Origin: Sphaerolaimus hirsutus | Taxonomy: Eukaryota; Nematoda; Chromadorea; Monhysterida; Sphaerolaimidae | Direction: 5' to 3' | DNA length: 64,000 nucleotides | Assembly: GCA_964036195.1 (NCBI GenBank) | Contig: OZ038455.1 | Span: forward strand, 7,767,855 to 7,831,854 | Shown: positions 12,264 through 22,400 of the stretch, in pieces | Numbering within the stretch: position 1 is the first letter of the stretch | Layout of the letters: the number at the start of each line of letters is the position of its first letter | Translations under genes and position numbers: made by a program | The notes under the pieces: generated by a model | Databases searched by the model: none | Seen by the model: the letters and a program-made list of their open reading frames with translations, nothing else | What the model was told of the DNA's origin: nothing

Positions 12264-12850
12264 TTGTAGTCTGGCCTTAGATGTTGATGGCAATTAATTG
12301 GCAGCAAGAGTTAACTCATTTTCATTTTCTAACTCTGACTTTATGCTGTCGAGTTTTGCGATGTATTCTCATAAATACTTACCGTATTTCTTCTAACAGC
12401 GTAAATATAAGATACAGTCAAGTCATTTTCATTTTCGAACTAGGACATGTGCATTTTGGCCCCAAAATTGATATTCTAAAGCCATTGCCATCTAAAGCCA
12501 TATAAATATTTTGCTCCACGGCACAGTATTCAACAGACATTCATATAATGCGACACAATTTGTACATGTGCCGCTATTTTCAGTGCATTTCTGCACACAT
12601 TTTTTGGTATGCAGTTTCATTCTCTTTCTTTTCTGTAGTTTTACACTACAAAGCGCGTTTTTTCGAAAGTGTAAAACCGGACAAAGTGAAAAAAAATTTA
12701 CGCTTTTAGTACCCGGGTATTTTGGCTGGGAAAGCGTAATAAAGAGTACAGGTATTTTATGAAAGTGTAAGCGTAAGCATGAGTATAAATACCCATTTAC
12801 CCGTGTATTTCGGGTAAGCGTAAATACGCTTTCGCAACTCTGCTTTGAAG
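12264..12850. repeat. Diverged repeats with CCGTATTTC and GTAAGCGTAA motifs
   Basis: TACCGTATTTCTTCTAACAG at about 12381 matches the ends of the ATAGAAGGG MITEs. The right part repeats GTAAACG/GTAAGCG and ends TTCGCAACTCTG, like the right end of the CAGAGTTG family. The left end is not visible and may lie in the gap. Confidence 0.5.
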
Positions 12851-12853
12851 TGT

Positions 12854-13157
12854 CACAGCAAATAATGTGCTCGTGAAGTGCACTGAAGTGGTCTGAAGTG
12901 CCCCTTGTGATCACACTTCAGACCCTGATCACGCCTGATCACCAGGCACTTCACCACTCGTGATCACACTTCAGAGCCTGATCACGCCTGATCACCGCTG
13001 GAATGCACTTCACCGACACTTCACGGATTTGTTTACTAAATTGTTTACAGAAATAAAAAATTAGTAATTCGTGAAGTGCGTTGAAGTGCCTGCGAGCGTC
13101 TGCGTGAAGGCACTTCACCGCAGATCACGGCAGATCACCAGCGCATTTTTTGCTGTG
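12854..13157. mobile_element. MITE with CACAGCAAA ends and TGT duplication
   Basis: The left end CACAGCAAATAATGTGCT is inverted at the right as AGCGCATTTTTTGCTGTG. TGT flanks both ends (12851-12853 and 13158-13160). The interior repeats GAAGTGC and TGATCACxCTTCA. An unoccupied version of the site, with CTTTGAAGTGT joined directly to CCATAGC, is present at 12046-12063. That supports these borders. Confidence 0.75.
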
Positions 13158-13250
13158 TGTCCATAGCGTTGCACGAAATGGGTTGTTTTTTTCTGAAAAT
13201 AAAATTTAATATACAAAATAGAAAAATGATATTTTTTCTCACAAAATGAA

Positions 13251-13749
13251 TACCGTATTACCTCGAATTATACCTCCTTGAATTAACCCCCCCCCCCCTC
13301 GAATCGAACCCCCCCCCCCCCCTCAAAATGGGCTGGGGTAATAATACCCCCCTCGAAATCCCCCCGGAAGAATGTACATTATGTATGCAATGTAAATATT
13401 TCATGATGTATTTATTTATGACTGCTAATTTCTTCGCAGCTACACAAAGACAAGTTTGTGTAGCTGTCTACGTCTTTGTGTCCAAATGAATCCTGTTTGG
13501 ACACGTTTATTACCTGTTTTGGGTACAAAAATATATACTGTTTACTATGATCTTTATGAAAATTTCTCGGAATACCCCCACCCCCAAAATAGAGTGTAAA
13601 CAGAAACAAAAATGACAAAAGCTGCAGTTTGTTTTCCAGGCAACGCAGAACACACGTCAAAACAATGACTGTGTTACGTTAGAGCAGGGTTTGTACCATC
13701 TACCGTATTTCTTCGAAATACCCCCCTTGAATTAAACCCCCCTCGAAAT
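13251..13749. mobile_element. CCGTATTT / C-run repeat, left part
   Basis: It begins ACCGTATTACCTCGAATTATACC and has long C-runs alternating with CTCGAA. It is interrupted by the MITE at 13750-14339 and resumes beyond it with the same CTCGAAATACCCC motif. Confidence 0.6.
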
Positions 13750-14339
13750 TAGGGTGTCAACAAAAACTTTTTGGCGGAAAGCGGAAACGGAAACGGAAAA
13801 ATTTTTGCAATTGCCGGAAAACGGAAAAAATCTTGAACCTGCCGGAAAACGGAAAACGGAAAAATGAAGAGCCGGAAAACGGAAACGGAAACGGAAAAAC
13901 TTGCTGAAATTATGCCGGAAACGGAAAAAATTTGCTGAAATTTTGCCGGAAATGGAAGAAAATTTACAGAAATTTATCCAGAAATCAAAAAAGTTGCAGA
14001 AATCTTGCTAGAAATAGAAACAATTCACATAATTGAGAACCTGCATGCATGTTTACCAGTTTGGCTGAAACAGAAAACAGAATTGAGCCAGAAAATGAAA
14101 AAAGTTGGAATAACAGACAATTGAGCCGGAAAACGGAAAAAAGGCGGAAAAACTGAAATTTTAGCCGGAAAACGGAAAATGAGCCGGAAAAACGGAAACG
14201 GAAACGGAAAAAAAATTTAGCAGCTGGAAAACGGAAATGGAAACAGAAAAAAAATTTAGCAGCCGGAAAACGGAAACGGAAAAAAATTTGCCTGCGGAAA
14301 GCGGAAACGGAAAATGGAAAACGGAAAGTTGACACCCTA
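13750..14339. mobile_element. hAT-type MITE, TAGGGTGTCAA family with CGGAAA arrays
   Basis: It starts TAGGGTGTCAACAAAAACTT and ends GAAAGTTGACACCCTA. The exact 8-bp duplication CTCGAAAT lies at 13742-13749 and 14340-14347. The interior is arrays of GGAAAACGGAAACGG. It is the reverse-strand relative of 5656-6557. It sits inside an older CTCGAAATACCCC repeat. Confidence 0.88.
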
Positions 14340-14347
14340 CTCGAAAT

Positions 14348-14820
14348 ACCCCCAGGTGTTTTCGGGCTGAGGAAATAATAAACCCCCCTCGAAATACCCC
14401 CATCTGGAATAAGCTACATCATGTATCCAAGGTATATGATGTATTTATTGCTGTCATTTTGCATTGCAGTTATACATATACTGTATTTGCTTGAATATTT
14501 CCCCCCCTTAAATAATTTCCCCCACGAATAATCCCCCCTGTAAGACAAGTGAGGAAATAATAATTCCCCCCTCAAATAATCCCCCCTTTAAAGATTGATT
14601 AATTTGTTCTACCTAATTTTAACAAAAATGGCACGTTATTGTGTTTATAAGGCATGTTTTGGGAAATGTGTTGATGGAAACATGCTTGAAAATTTTGACG
14701 AAATAATAATTCCCCCCCCCCCGCCATGAATAATTCCCCCTCTAATAGTTCCCCCTCAAAAATGTCTGACGAAATAATAATCCCCCAGGGGGATTATTCA
14801 AGCAAATACGGTACGCTAGT
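14348..14820. mobile_element. CCGTATTT / C-run repeat, further copies
   Basis: This holds the continuation of the interrupted C-run repeat, then a second copy (about 14470-14815) with TAATTCCCCC motifs that ends CAAATACGGTA. It is noncoding. Confidence 0.55.
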
Positions 14821-14929
14821 TTGTGTAGCATGTATGTTCATATGTCCCAAAATATCCCATTTGATCACGTTTATTACCGGTTTTGGGTAAGTAAAAGCTA
14901 CGGTTAGCGGTTCTTTACTACCGTATTTA

Positions 14930-15380
14930 CTCGAAATACCCCCGGGGGGTTTATTGTTTCAGAGTGAGAATTTTGAGGGGGGGTTAAACGAGGGGGGGGG
15001 GGTATTTCGAGGGGGGGTTTATTATTTCGCCAGAAATTTTTTGAAATCCCAGTACTAAAATGTAGTCTGAAACGTACGCAGACGTCGAAAAATGCAACAA
15101 AAATCGCCATTTATAAGACTCTAAAGACATTTATAAGTGTGTAGACGTACAAACACTGTTCTCACATAACAGAGTCATCGTTTTTAACGTGTATTCTGCA
15201 TTGTCGGGATGACAAACCACAGCCCTTGTCATTTACGTTCTCTATACACTAAATTTGGGGGGGGGGGGGTATTTCGAGGGGGGGTTTATAAGTTCATAGT
15301 GTCCATTTTGAGGGGGGGGTATTTCGAGGGGGGGGGGGGTATTTCGAGGGGGGGGGGGGTATTTCGAGGAAATACGGTAT
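14930..15380. mobile_element. MITE with CCGTATTT ends and G-run/CTCGAAATAC arrays
   Basis: It begins CCGTATTTACTCGAAATACC and ends TTTCGAGGAAATACGG, flanked by TA. The same ordered contents recur at 41053-41520: the CAGAGTGAGAAT block, the GACGTCGAAAAATGCAAC block and the TAACAGAGTCATCG block. It is therefore a defined element and not random low complexity. It encodes no transposase. Confidence 0.75.
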
Positions 15381-15510
15381 ATCTTTCCCGAAAATTTCTG
15401 GCGTAATAATAACCCCCCCAAAAAGCCCCCCCCCCCTCGAAATACCCCCCTCAAAACTTCCACTCTGAAAAAATTAACCCCCTGGGGGTATTTCGGGGAA
15501 ATACGGTACA
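15381..15510. mobile_element. Fragment of the CCGTATTT family
   Basis: This shorter piece has CCCCCCTCGAAATACCCCCC and ends GGAAATACGGTA. It adjoins the preceding full copy. Confidence 0.55.
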
Positions 15511-15772
15511 TAGGTATTTTTATAAGTCTATAGAGTCTTATAAATGGCTGTTATTGTTGCATTTTTCTATGTCTCAATACGTTACACACAACAAATTAGT
15601 ACTGGGAGTTCAAGAAATTTCAGGTGCAATAATAAACCCCCTCGAAATACCCCTCTCCCCCCAGCCCCTCAAAATTTCAACTATGAAAAAGTACACCCCG
15701 GGGTTATTTCTAGGAAGTACAGTAATTAAATTTGACTAATATATTGAATTAACCATTGGGATTCCATTTCAG

Positions 15773-15861
15773 CTGTTTCAAAGTACTATTCCAGCACCAG
15801 GGGTTTTTGCCGCACCCAGGGCACGGGCGAACAGTGGTACCCTATATTCTCTCGGCCATAG
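15773..15861 (+). CDS. Receptor exon 2: first intracellular loop
   Basis: The exon lies between acceptor CATTTCAG and donor ATAG|GTAAGC. It enters at phase 0 and leaves at phase 2. It adds 29 codons and part of a thirtieth, including RARANSGTLYSLGH, between TM1 and TM2. The loop is long for this receptor class. The alternative reading of this exon, KVLFQHQGFLPHPG, does not fit the phase of exon 1. Confidence 0.5.
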
Positions 15862-16056
15862 GTAAGCAGAGGATTTGGAATCCAAATTTTTGTAGTATTT
15901 CACAAAAAAATTGACAAAAATTCAACTTTTTATACAATTCTTTTGTTTTGAAATGTTTCATTTTATTTATCATTGAACTTTCAACTTTAATTTTTTGCCA
16001 ATCCCGATTATGATTCACCGCTGCTGAAATTGTCTAAATATGCCGTATACTCTCAG

Positions 16057-16230
16057 CAATGGGCCTTCACTACCTCGAATCCTGCAGAGAATTAGCATGA
16101 CGCAATTTCCAATTGTGGATGGGGTTACGCACAGCGGCAGGCGCGTGGACAAGTTGATCGCTTGTTTGGCTCTCACGCAGGTCCTACATGCAGTCGTCAG
16201 TGTGCCCATAGGGCAGCCGATATTGTTTAC
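16057..16230 (+). CDS. Receptor exon 3: TM2
   Basis: The acceptor is TCTCAG and the donor TTTAC|GTGAGT. The exon completes the codon split with exon 2 and ends at phase 2. The second half reads VDKLIACLALTQVLHAVVSV, which matches the TM2 pattern LALxDxLxxxxxxP with the conserved proline following (VPIG). The highly conserved TM2 aspartate is replaced by Q. Intron 3, which follows, holds the whole retrotransposon nest. Confidence 0.6.
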
Positions 16231-16332
16231 GTGAGTTGACATGCCATTGGACACCTCTCAGATTGAATGAGCCTTCCCTATTCGAGGGTATACGGTGTGT
16301 AACCATGTTTTTAGGTAGCCAAAATAGTGATT

Positions 16333-16597
16333 TTAAAGGTGAAAATTGACTAAATGAGGCAAAGAAAAAAAAAGAAAAACGTCGAAAAAGACAAACTCCC
16401 ATCAGAGGGGTAAGTTTGACGTTTGGAGTTGAGAATAGGGAGGCAGGGTACATCAGACCAGTCTTTTAATGACCGCTGGTGACTCGGGCCGGTTTTTTAA
16501 AGCTTCTGGACATATTTGGCCTGTCTCTAAGGTGTAAAATCGCCGCTCAAAGAGAGCTGGAGCAGTGCCAAGAAAATGTCCGCCATCTTTTGGCAAG
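16333..16597 (+). promoter_or_regulatory. 5' UTR of the non-LTR element with two possible splice donors
   Basis: There are two possible donors before ORF1: CTAAG|GTGTAAAA (GT at 16532) and GGCAAG|GTATTC (GT at 16598). Both could join the acceptor TTTATATAG at 17285. The first removes ATG 16576. The second leaves ATG 16576 as a short out-of-frame upstream ORF. Only unspliced RNA uses ATG 16576 to open the long frame. Confidence 0.45.
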
Positions 16598-18149
16598 GTA
16601 TTCTTCAACTATGCACGTACGCAATTATTACCATAATTTTGGCACATACGTACGAGTGTGGGACATACCTTGGAAGTTACGTTGTATCTGAAAATGATAC
16701 ATCGAATTTGTCACGTAATGTGAAAAAGTCGTATGCTACTATATATAACAGCGACTTAAACACTGTAACATCTGTATTACATGAAAATCAGTGTTTGCGA
16801 AGTACCGCGATGCGGTATTTTAACTACAAGCAGAGTTTTTCGATTGAACTTCCGTATTGCTTTCCGATTTCTGACGTATACGTTTCGGATCGTCGTAAAA
16901 AAGGAAATAAACGTCGAGTGCTCTGGTTGAAGGAGGAGGAAATTTCGGCGGTTCTACACGTTCGAACTGGTGAGTCCGAGGGGAACCGTCGGTGGGGATG
17001 TTTTCAACATCTGCGAAAAGTCATTTCACACGCCTCGGGTCAAATATTTAAGTACCCAGAAGGAAATGTGAACGGACTTAAAACAATGGGTTGTAATTAT
17101 GAATACACCTGTATTTTATCGGATTTAAGAATACTATCTTGGGAAACGAAATTTTCGGAATCAAAAATTTTCGAGTATTCATGTGATTTGTTTATTTCAC
17201 GAAATCGAAGATATCGGAAATTTCTCTTTTTAAATATTAAGCGAGATTGCCATAATCTGACATATTACGGTTTCTATTTATATAGGGATACATGGCGCTC
17301 GTTGAAGAGGTGGAAAACGAAAACGATGGTTTCGTTGACACCTCTCAAGATTCCCAAGACCCAGAGGGCACAAAATCGCAGCCGCTACGTCGTTCGGGGC
17401 GTAAATCAGGCAGTTTTCGTGTTCTGGCGAGTAAAGGGTGCACGGCGCAGGGCGGAGGACCGAAAAAACGCACCGCGACAACGGTTAGTGGGGCCGTGGG
17501 ATAATTATCTGGCATATGGTGAGGGGCATTATATTGTCAGTTCCATTTGTCAGATAATGTTGGGTTCCTGTTTTACTGTTGAGATTGGTTGCATTAGAGA
17601 ATACTATATTGCGATGCCTCTAACTCGCAACAGTGCACGCCTCACTAGATTGTGTACTTTTGAAAACACAGACTTCTTAGCTCAAAGAACATTGACGTTG
17701 AAATTGAAATCAACGTTTATGGGTCAACAAAACGCTTTAGAGATAATGTTTGTAACTCGCATGTGGTTTATCTTAATGCACCGTTGCGAAGTTATTATTG
17801 AATCGCGCAGGAATGTGGGTAGGTTGACAAATTATAAAATCGCAACCCCGCAGGCTCTGTCGCACAAGACGAAGCGCGAAAAAAGCTTCATTGCAAACAG
17901 GTCCGACATGGACACTGAGTCGGAGGGCTTGACTACGTCACCGGCGATGACGGCGGCGGACACGGTGGCGATGAAAACCAAGTTTGGGACCATGACGCCG
18001 CGCGAGCGCGTCTCCTTCGTCAACACTCTGGTCGAGTCGCGCTCTGGGAAATACGCTGAGCTCGCGGAGCAGATGCGCTTGATGGATGAACTGCTGGCCA
18101 AAGGTCTGATCGATGTAAGTGGCATGGGGGAAAGGTTTTTTGCTCTTTC
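16576..18149 (+). CDS. Unspliced long frame, 5' part (ATG 16576 to BEL insertion)
   Basis: ATG 16576, with A at -3, opens a frame that is free of stops up to the BEL target site. It resumes in the same phase at 30727. It covers predicted intron 1, exon 1 read in a different frame from the spliced one, intron 2, and exon 2 in the shared frame. The N-terminus has a hydrophobic segment with YAIITIILAH that could act as a signal or anchor. The rest is rich in Cys, Tyr and Arg and matches no domain I recognise. About 525 codons open in such AT-rich DNA is not expected by chance. Either it is translated, or the intron model is wrong here. Confidence 0.55.
17286..17483 (+). CDS. Non-LTR ORF1 exon 1 (ATG 17292)
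   Basis: The acceptor is TTTCTATTTATATAG and the donor ACG|GTTAGT. ATG 17292 gives 64 codons at phase 0, starting MALVEEVENENDGFVDTSQD. An acidic, Ser-rich start is followed by a basic part with GPKKRTATT. The exon is GC-rich beside AT-rich flanks. In the unspliced RNA the same bases are also open in a second frame. Confidence 0.55.
17854..18114 (+). CDS. Non-LTR ORF1 exon 2
   Basis: The acceptor is ACCCCGCAG and the donor a consensus GAT|GTAAGT, phase 0 in and out, 87 codons. The protein is polar, with ERVSFVNTLVESRSGKYAEL and a likely helix QMRLMDELLAKGLID. GC content jumps sharply at the exon border. Here the spliced frame and the long unspliced frame are the same. Confidence 0.55.
18115..18149 (+). 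other. Start of ORF1 intron 3, target of the BEL insertion
   Basis: GTAAGT at 18115 opens the intron, which resumes at 30727 and ends at acceptor CCCCTGCAG (30967). Without the BEL element the intron would be 276 bases, divisible by three, and without a stop in the long frame. Confidence 0.5.
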
Positions 18150-19448
18150 TGTGATGAAGCCACCGAAGTCAGCGTCTTCTACCACCGAATCCGGCTGCTT
18201 CAAGACCGTAGTGAGAAACGGCCTTTAGAGTGGTTGATTTCCCGTTGTAGCCGAACGTCCACTTGTCGACAGTTAAGTTGAGTTTATTTCGTAGTCGTGT
18301 GTTGAAAAGGGGATTCGAATTGTTTCAGGTACTTTATTTCGATCAGATACAGCGTGTTACAAAAGCGCAAAGTCTAGCGAGCTTCCTAATCGAAGTTTCT
18401 ATCACTAGCTTATTTTCGTTCAGAAGCTTGGGGTCCGCAGACTGAAGTAAAAACTTCCAAAGTAGCTAAGACACGGAAATCATGTATAGAAAAACAGTTA
18501 CAGTAATTTCCTAATACAAATGCACAAATAAACCACTAATATAGCAATAAGACACATTTGATAGAAACAGTTGGCTTATTCTATGCGTGCATACATTCAA
18601 ATACTTATGGTAAAGAAATACCAGGTACAAATTGGGTTAATAGAAAACTATTAATCTTGAGAGGCGCGAAGTCGGCAAACTCGGCCGATTTACTAATTTG
18701 TTCCAATTTGTCAGAAAACATTGACGCACATTGGAACTAATAAAATAGGGTTTGAAACTGTAAATAGTAGTGTAAATGTTCCTAATGACATAAATAGAGC
18801 AGGGTATATTCGATATAATAATAATTACTTCCTGGAAACGTATATTTCATAATTGGTAAATTGGGACTTATTCGAGGTAAACGGGTATATTAATTGAGCA
18901 GGGTCTATAATATATTCAGCTTGAGCAAAGTATTATAATTATTAAGTAAATATAAATATAAGTTGTGGACAGGGTTAAACAATTATGCCTACGCGAAGGG
19001 CTTCGTAAAACACGTACAGTAAATGCTAGTTGCATACAGGGCACTATTTCTCCATTAGGACGCTGGCCTAGATAATTACGCAGCACGTAAATATTTACAA
19101 GATTTGACTTTTGTAAACTGCAAGTAAACTATGCAAATGTATGTATAATCATGATCAGAAAATTACGGCGAGTTGAATGAGCCTAATTTTATATTAATAC
19201 ACCTAATAATAACATATTTGACCTTTTAACCTAAACATTCCACATAAACCTATCAATAACTTATAGAACACTTTCCTAATCGAATATTCTCCATGGGTAA
19301 ATAATATAGTGCAGGAAATACAATTTGCGTGGTAAATTAATATAGTGTATAAATTGTAAATTAGTGCAAATAAGTAAATGTGCAAATATGAGCCTAATTA
19401 TCAATTCTCTGTATTTCTTTATCCATCCATTTTGCCACGGTCAGCACA
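18150..19448 (-). repeat. BEL/Pao 3' LTR, copy 1
   Basis: It is 1299 bp. On the coding strand it starts TGTGCTGACC and ends TTCATCACA, so TGTG and CACA are inverted ends. It is AT-rich. I count four differences from the 5' LTR by eye. No clean polypurine tract is visible just before it; the preceding bases read CTTCCGCCCGGAG. Confidence 0.95.
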
Positions 19449-19490
19449 CTCCGGGCGGAAGAGTTGCTGCACCCCGTTGTTGCAGCAACG

Positions 19491-22400
19491 TCACATGCTG
19501 GTGGTGGTGGGCGCCAAAGTGATGAGTGGCGTTTCCACAGTCGCCTCGGTGGTGAACGTGGTCGTGCGCGAAGTCGTGGGTGTGCGTGAAGTTGCAGGTC
19601 CGGTTGTTGGTGATGCCAACGCCGACCTAGCCTGATGATGAAGCAGGTAGTTGCCCGTGTCGCTTCCTGCGCGTTCGCGTGAGGTGAATTTGCGGATATC
19701 GGGCATGTGAACACTGTCTCTGTTCCTGGCTCTGACTTGTCCTTCATCAGCTGAACTTTCATCTGGTTGAACGTATGCTGATAGTGACTTTGCCATTCTG
19801 TCCTCTGTTTCTGCTCTCCTGGAAAATCTGACGGACTGTGTTGAGTTGGATCTGGCTCTCCTCTTGATTGCTGGTCTCAACTCTGTCTTGCGCACCTTTC
19901 TTTGTGGATAATTGGTCTCTTTCTGAGTTGATTTCTTGATAGTATATCTGATGGCTCTGAAGCATAGCCATATGCATTTGAATGGACACACTATGCATTT
20001 CCATATGCATGTGTATACACATGGTGGAATCACTGGTTTTCCTGTGGCAATTCTCCAATTGTACCACAGGTACCCTGCAGCTACGATTCCAGCTATCAGG
20101 ATTGTGATTCCCAGCAGCATTGCGATTGTGTTGATGATCACTTGAAAGGGTCCCTTCAGCATTCCTCCCATAAAGTTGGTGTACCCTTTTGACACTCCAG
20201 AGATATAGTGACCATATGCTTTGCCGATTCCTGCTGCTGTCTGTCCAATTCCAGCTCCAATGCCTTCTATTGAATTTCTGATCACTCTGGGATCCAATGA
20301 CATATCTGCCGTGTAATCAATCAACTGGTTCTGCACATGCTCCAAATTCTGTAGTCTCTGAATCTGGCCTCTGACATCCATGAAATTGGTCGCTCTGTTG
20401 ACAATGTTGGTGAACAGGTGAGGCGCATCAAACGTGAAGGCCTGCCATTGTCCTTTCCATGTCATTTCAATCGGTGTCTCTGTGACGTGCACCATTCCAT
20501 GTGCGGACTTCCATTGTCCATGTTCATTTCTGTACAGGTGCGGTGTGGTGTGGCTGCAGTCCTCTTCTGGTGATTTCTCCACCAAGTCTCTGCTGCCTGG
20601 GCTCTTGAACCACAAGGGCCCATCTTTGTCCAATCTCATTGGTGTGTACTTGTAGCATGTTTCTCCCACTTTTCCTGTCTGATAAATTATGTATGGCTGC
20701 ACTTCCTTGCATTCCCAAAACATAATTGCTTCTCCAGCCCATTCTGCATGAACATCCTGTCTTCCCAGCATGGCTCGAATCCCCAGTGTTGGATCGATGC
20801 GGAAAAGCTGAGTCAACATGTCCAGCTGGTTCTTGCGAAGTTGACATAGCTGATGCCATACAATCGCAAATTGTGCCTGAGTCATCTCTCTGACTACATG
20901 TTGCAGGAACTGAAACTTGGAGTTTCTGTCGTCCAATCTGGCATACAATGTTCCACTGATTGTCGACTCTCTTGCCTCCACTATCTTTCCTGGCATTGCC
21001 CATTCCACAGGCACATCTTCTCTTCTGTCAAACTGGATGAATACACCTCCTTGATCGGTGTAGTATGTGTCTCCCGGAACACATTCTGAACCAATTGGCC
21101 TCTTTGTCTTGTTGCTGTGGGAGTATGCTGCTTGCAATTTTGACACAATAATTGTCTGGCCAGATATCTCTGATTTGAATCTGCCAATTCTCTCATATGC
21201 ACATTGATGCTTGAAGTTCTCTGTATCCCACACTGTGATTCCATAATTGTGGTCTCTGCAATGTCCCATCATGGCTCTGCATTGGCTGAAATCTTGCAAG
21301 TCGCTGATTACAGTTTTTCCATCGAGTGAAGCCACGGTTCCTTCTTCCATGTAGAAGTTACTGACGACATTTTCTTTGTCATGACAACACCATGAATATT
21401 CCACATTCAAGGTTTGATTGGTTGTCCACACTCTGGGCTCCATTTCCACCAAAGGTGTTCCTCTAAACATCTTGTGAATTCTTGCATAGTTACAGGCTAC
21501 CACGCCAACTTGCTGGTATTTCTCAAAATTGCCTGTAATGCCTTTCGCTCCCCAGAAACTGGTGTGTGTAATAATCTCTTTGATTCTGATGTAGCATCTG
21601 TATGCTTTCTCTTTCTGTGGAATCTGTCTCTGTGCGTAAAGTGTAACTTTCATTGCCTTGACAAAATTCCTTGGTGGGATATGGCACTGCACTTCTTCAG
21701 GAACTGTAAGCGCATGTACATGTCTTCCACTGGTGCAAATCTGATACTTCTGGCTTTGTGAGCTGATCACTTGTTCCACAGGATGGTCCTTGATTGCATC
21801 CTTGAATCTCTCATAAGTCTGCATTTCTCTGACAGATTTTTGTGGCCATTCTGAAGGCAAAGGCGGCAATCCATGATGTGCTGCCAATGATGGTGGCCTT
21901 ACTGTCGAGGTTTCTAGAACGTATGTTCTGGAAAATACTTCGCTGTAAGCCTTGCCGGCTTCTCTCAGCGTTGCTGACTCTGACATGCCTGTCAGCATCA
22001 ACACCATACACAGCATTCCAATCACCAGACTGCTGGTGGTTGCCGTGGTTTTCCCTGTTGCACTCCTCAGGACTCTATCCGATGCTGAGTTCCTCTGAGC
22101 AGGGTTTGGTACAGAGTCTCTGTTCGAGCTCTGATTTCTGACATGTTTCTGGACAATTGCTGGGTCCAGTAAATCCACTTTGACTGTCACTGCTGTCTCT
22201 GGGATATCCATTGTCTTTGAATTGATTTCCAGTGGATACAATTGATTGAGTGGTCTGCTGACCACATTTCTGTTGGCAGTTCTGACTTTTGCTGAGCGAA
22301 TCTGTCCATCTTTGCTGGGATCTAACTGCTCGATGCGACCCATCCTCCATGCACCTCTGGGCATGTTCTCTTCATAAATCAGCACAACTTCATTCACTTT

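Noticed and set aside
13985-14403. ORFs rich in Phe and Ser on the minus strand
   Set aside because: They are translations of CGGAAA arrays in the MITE at 13750-14339.
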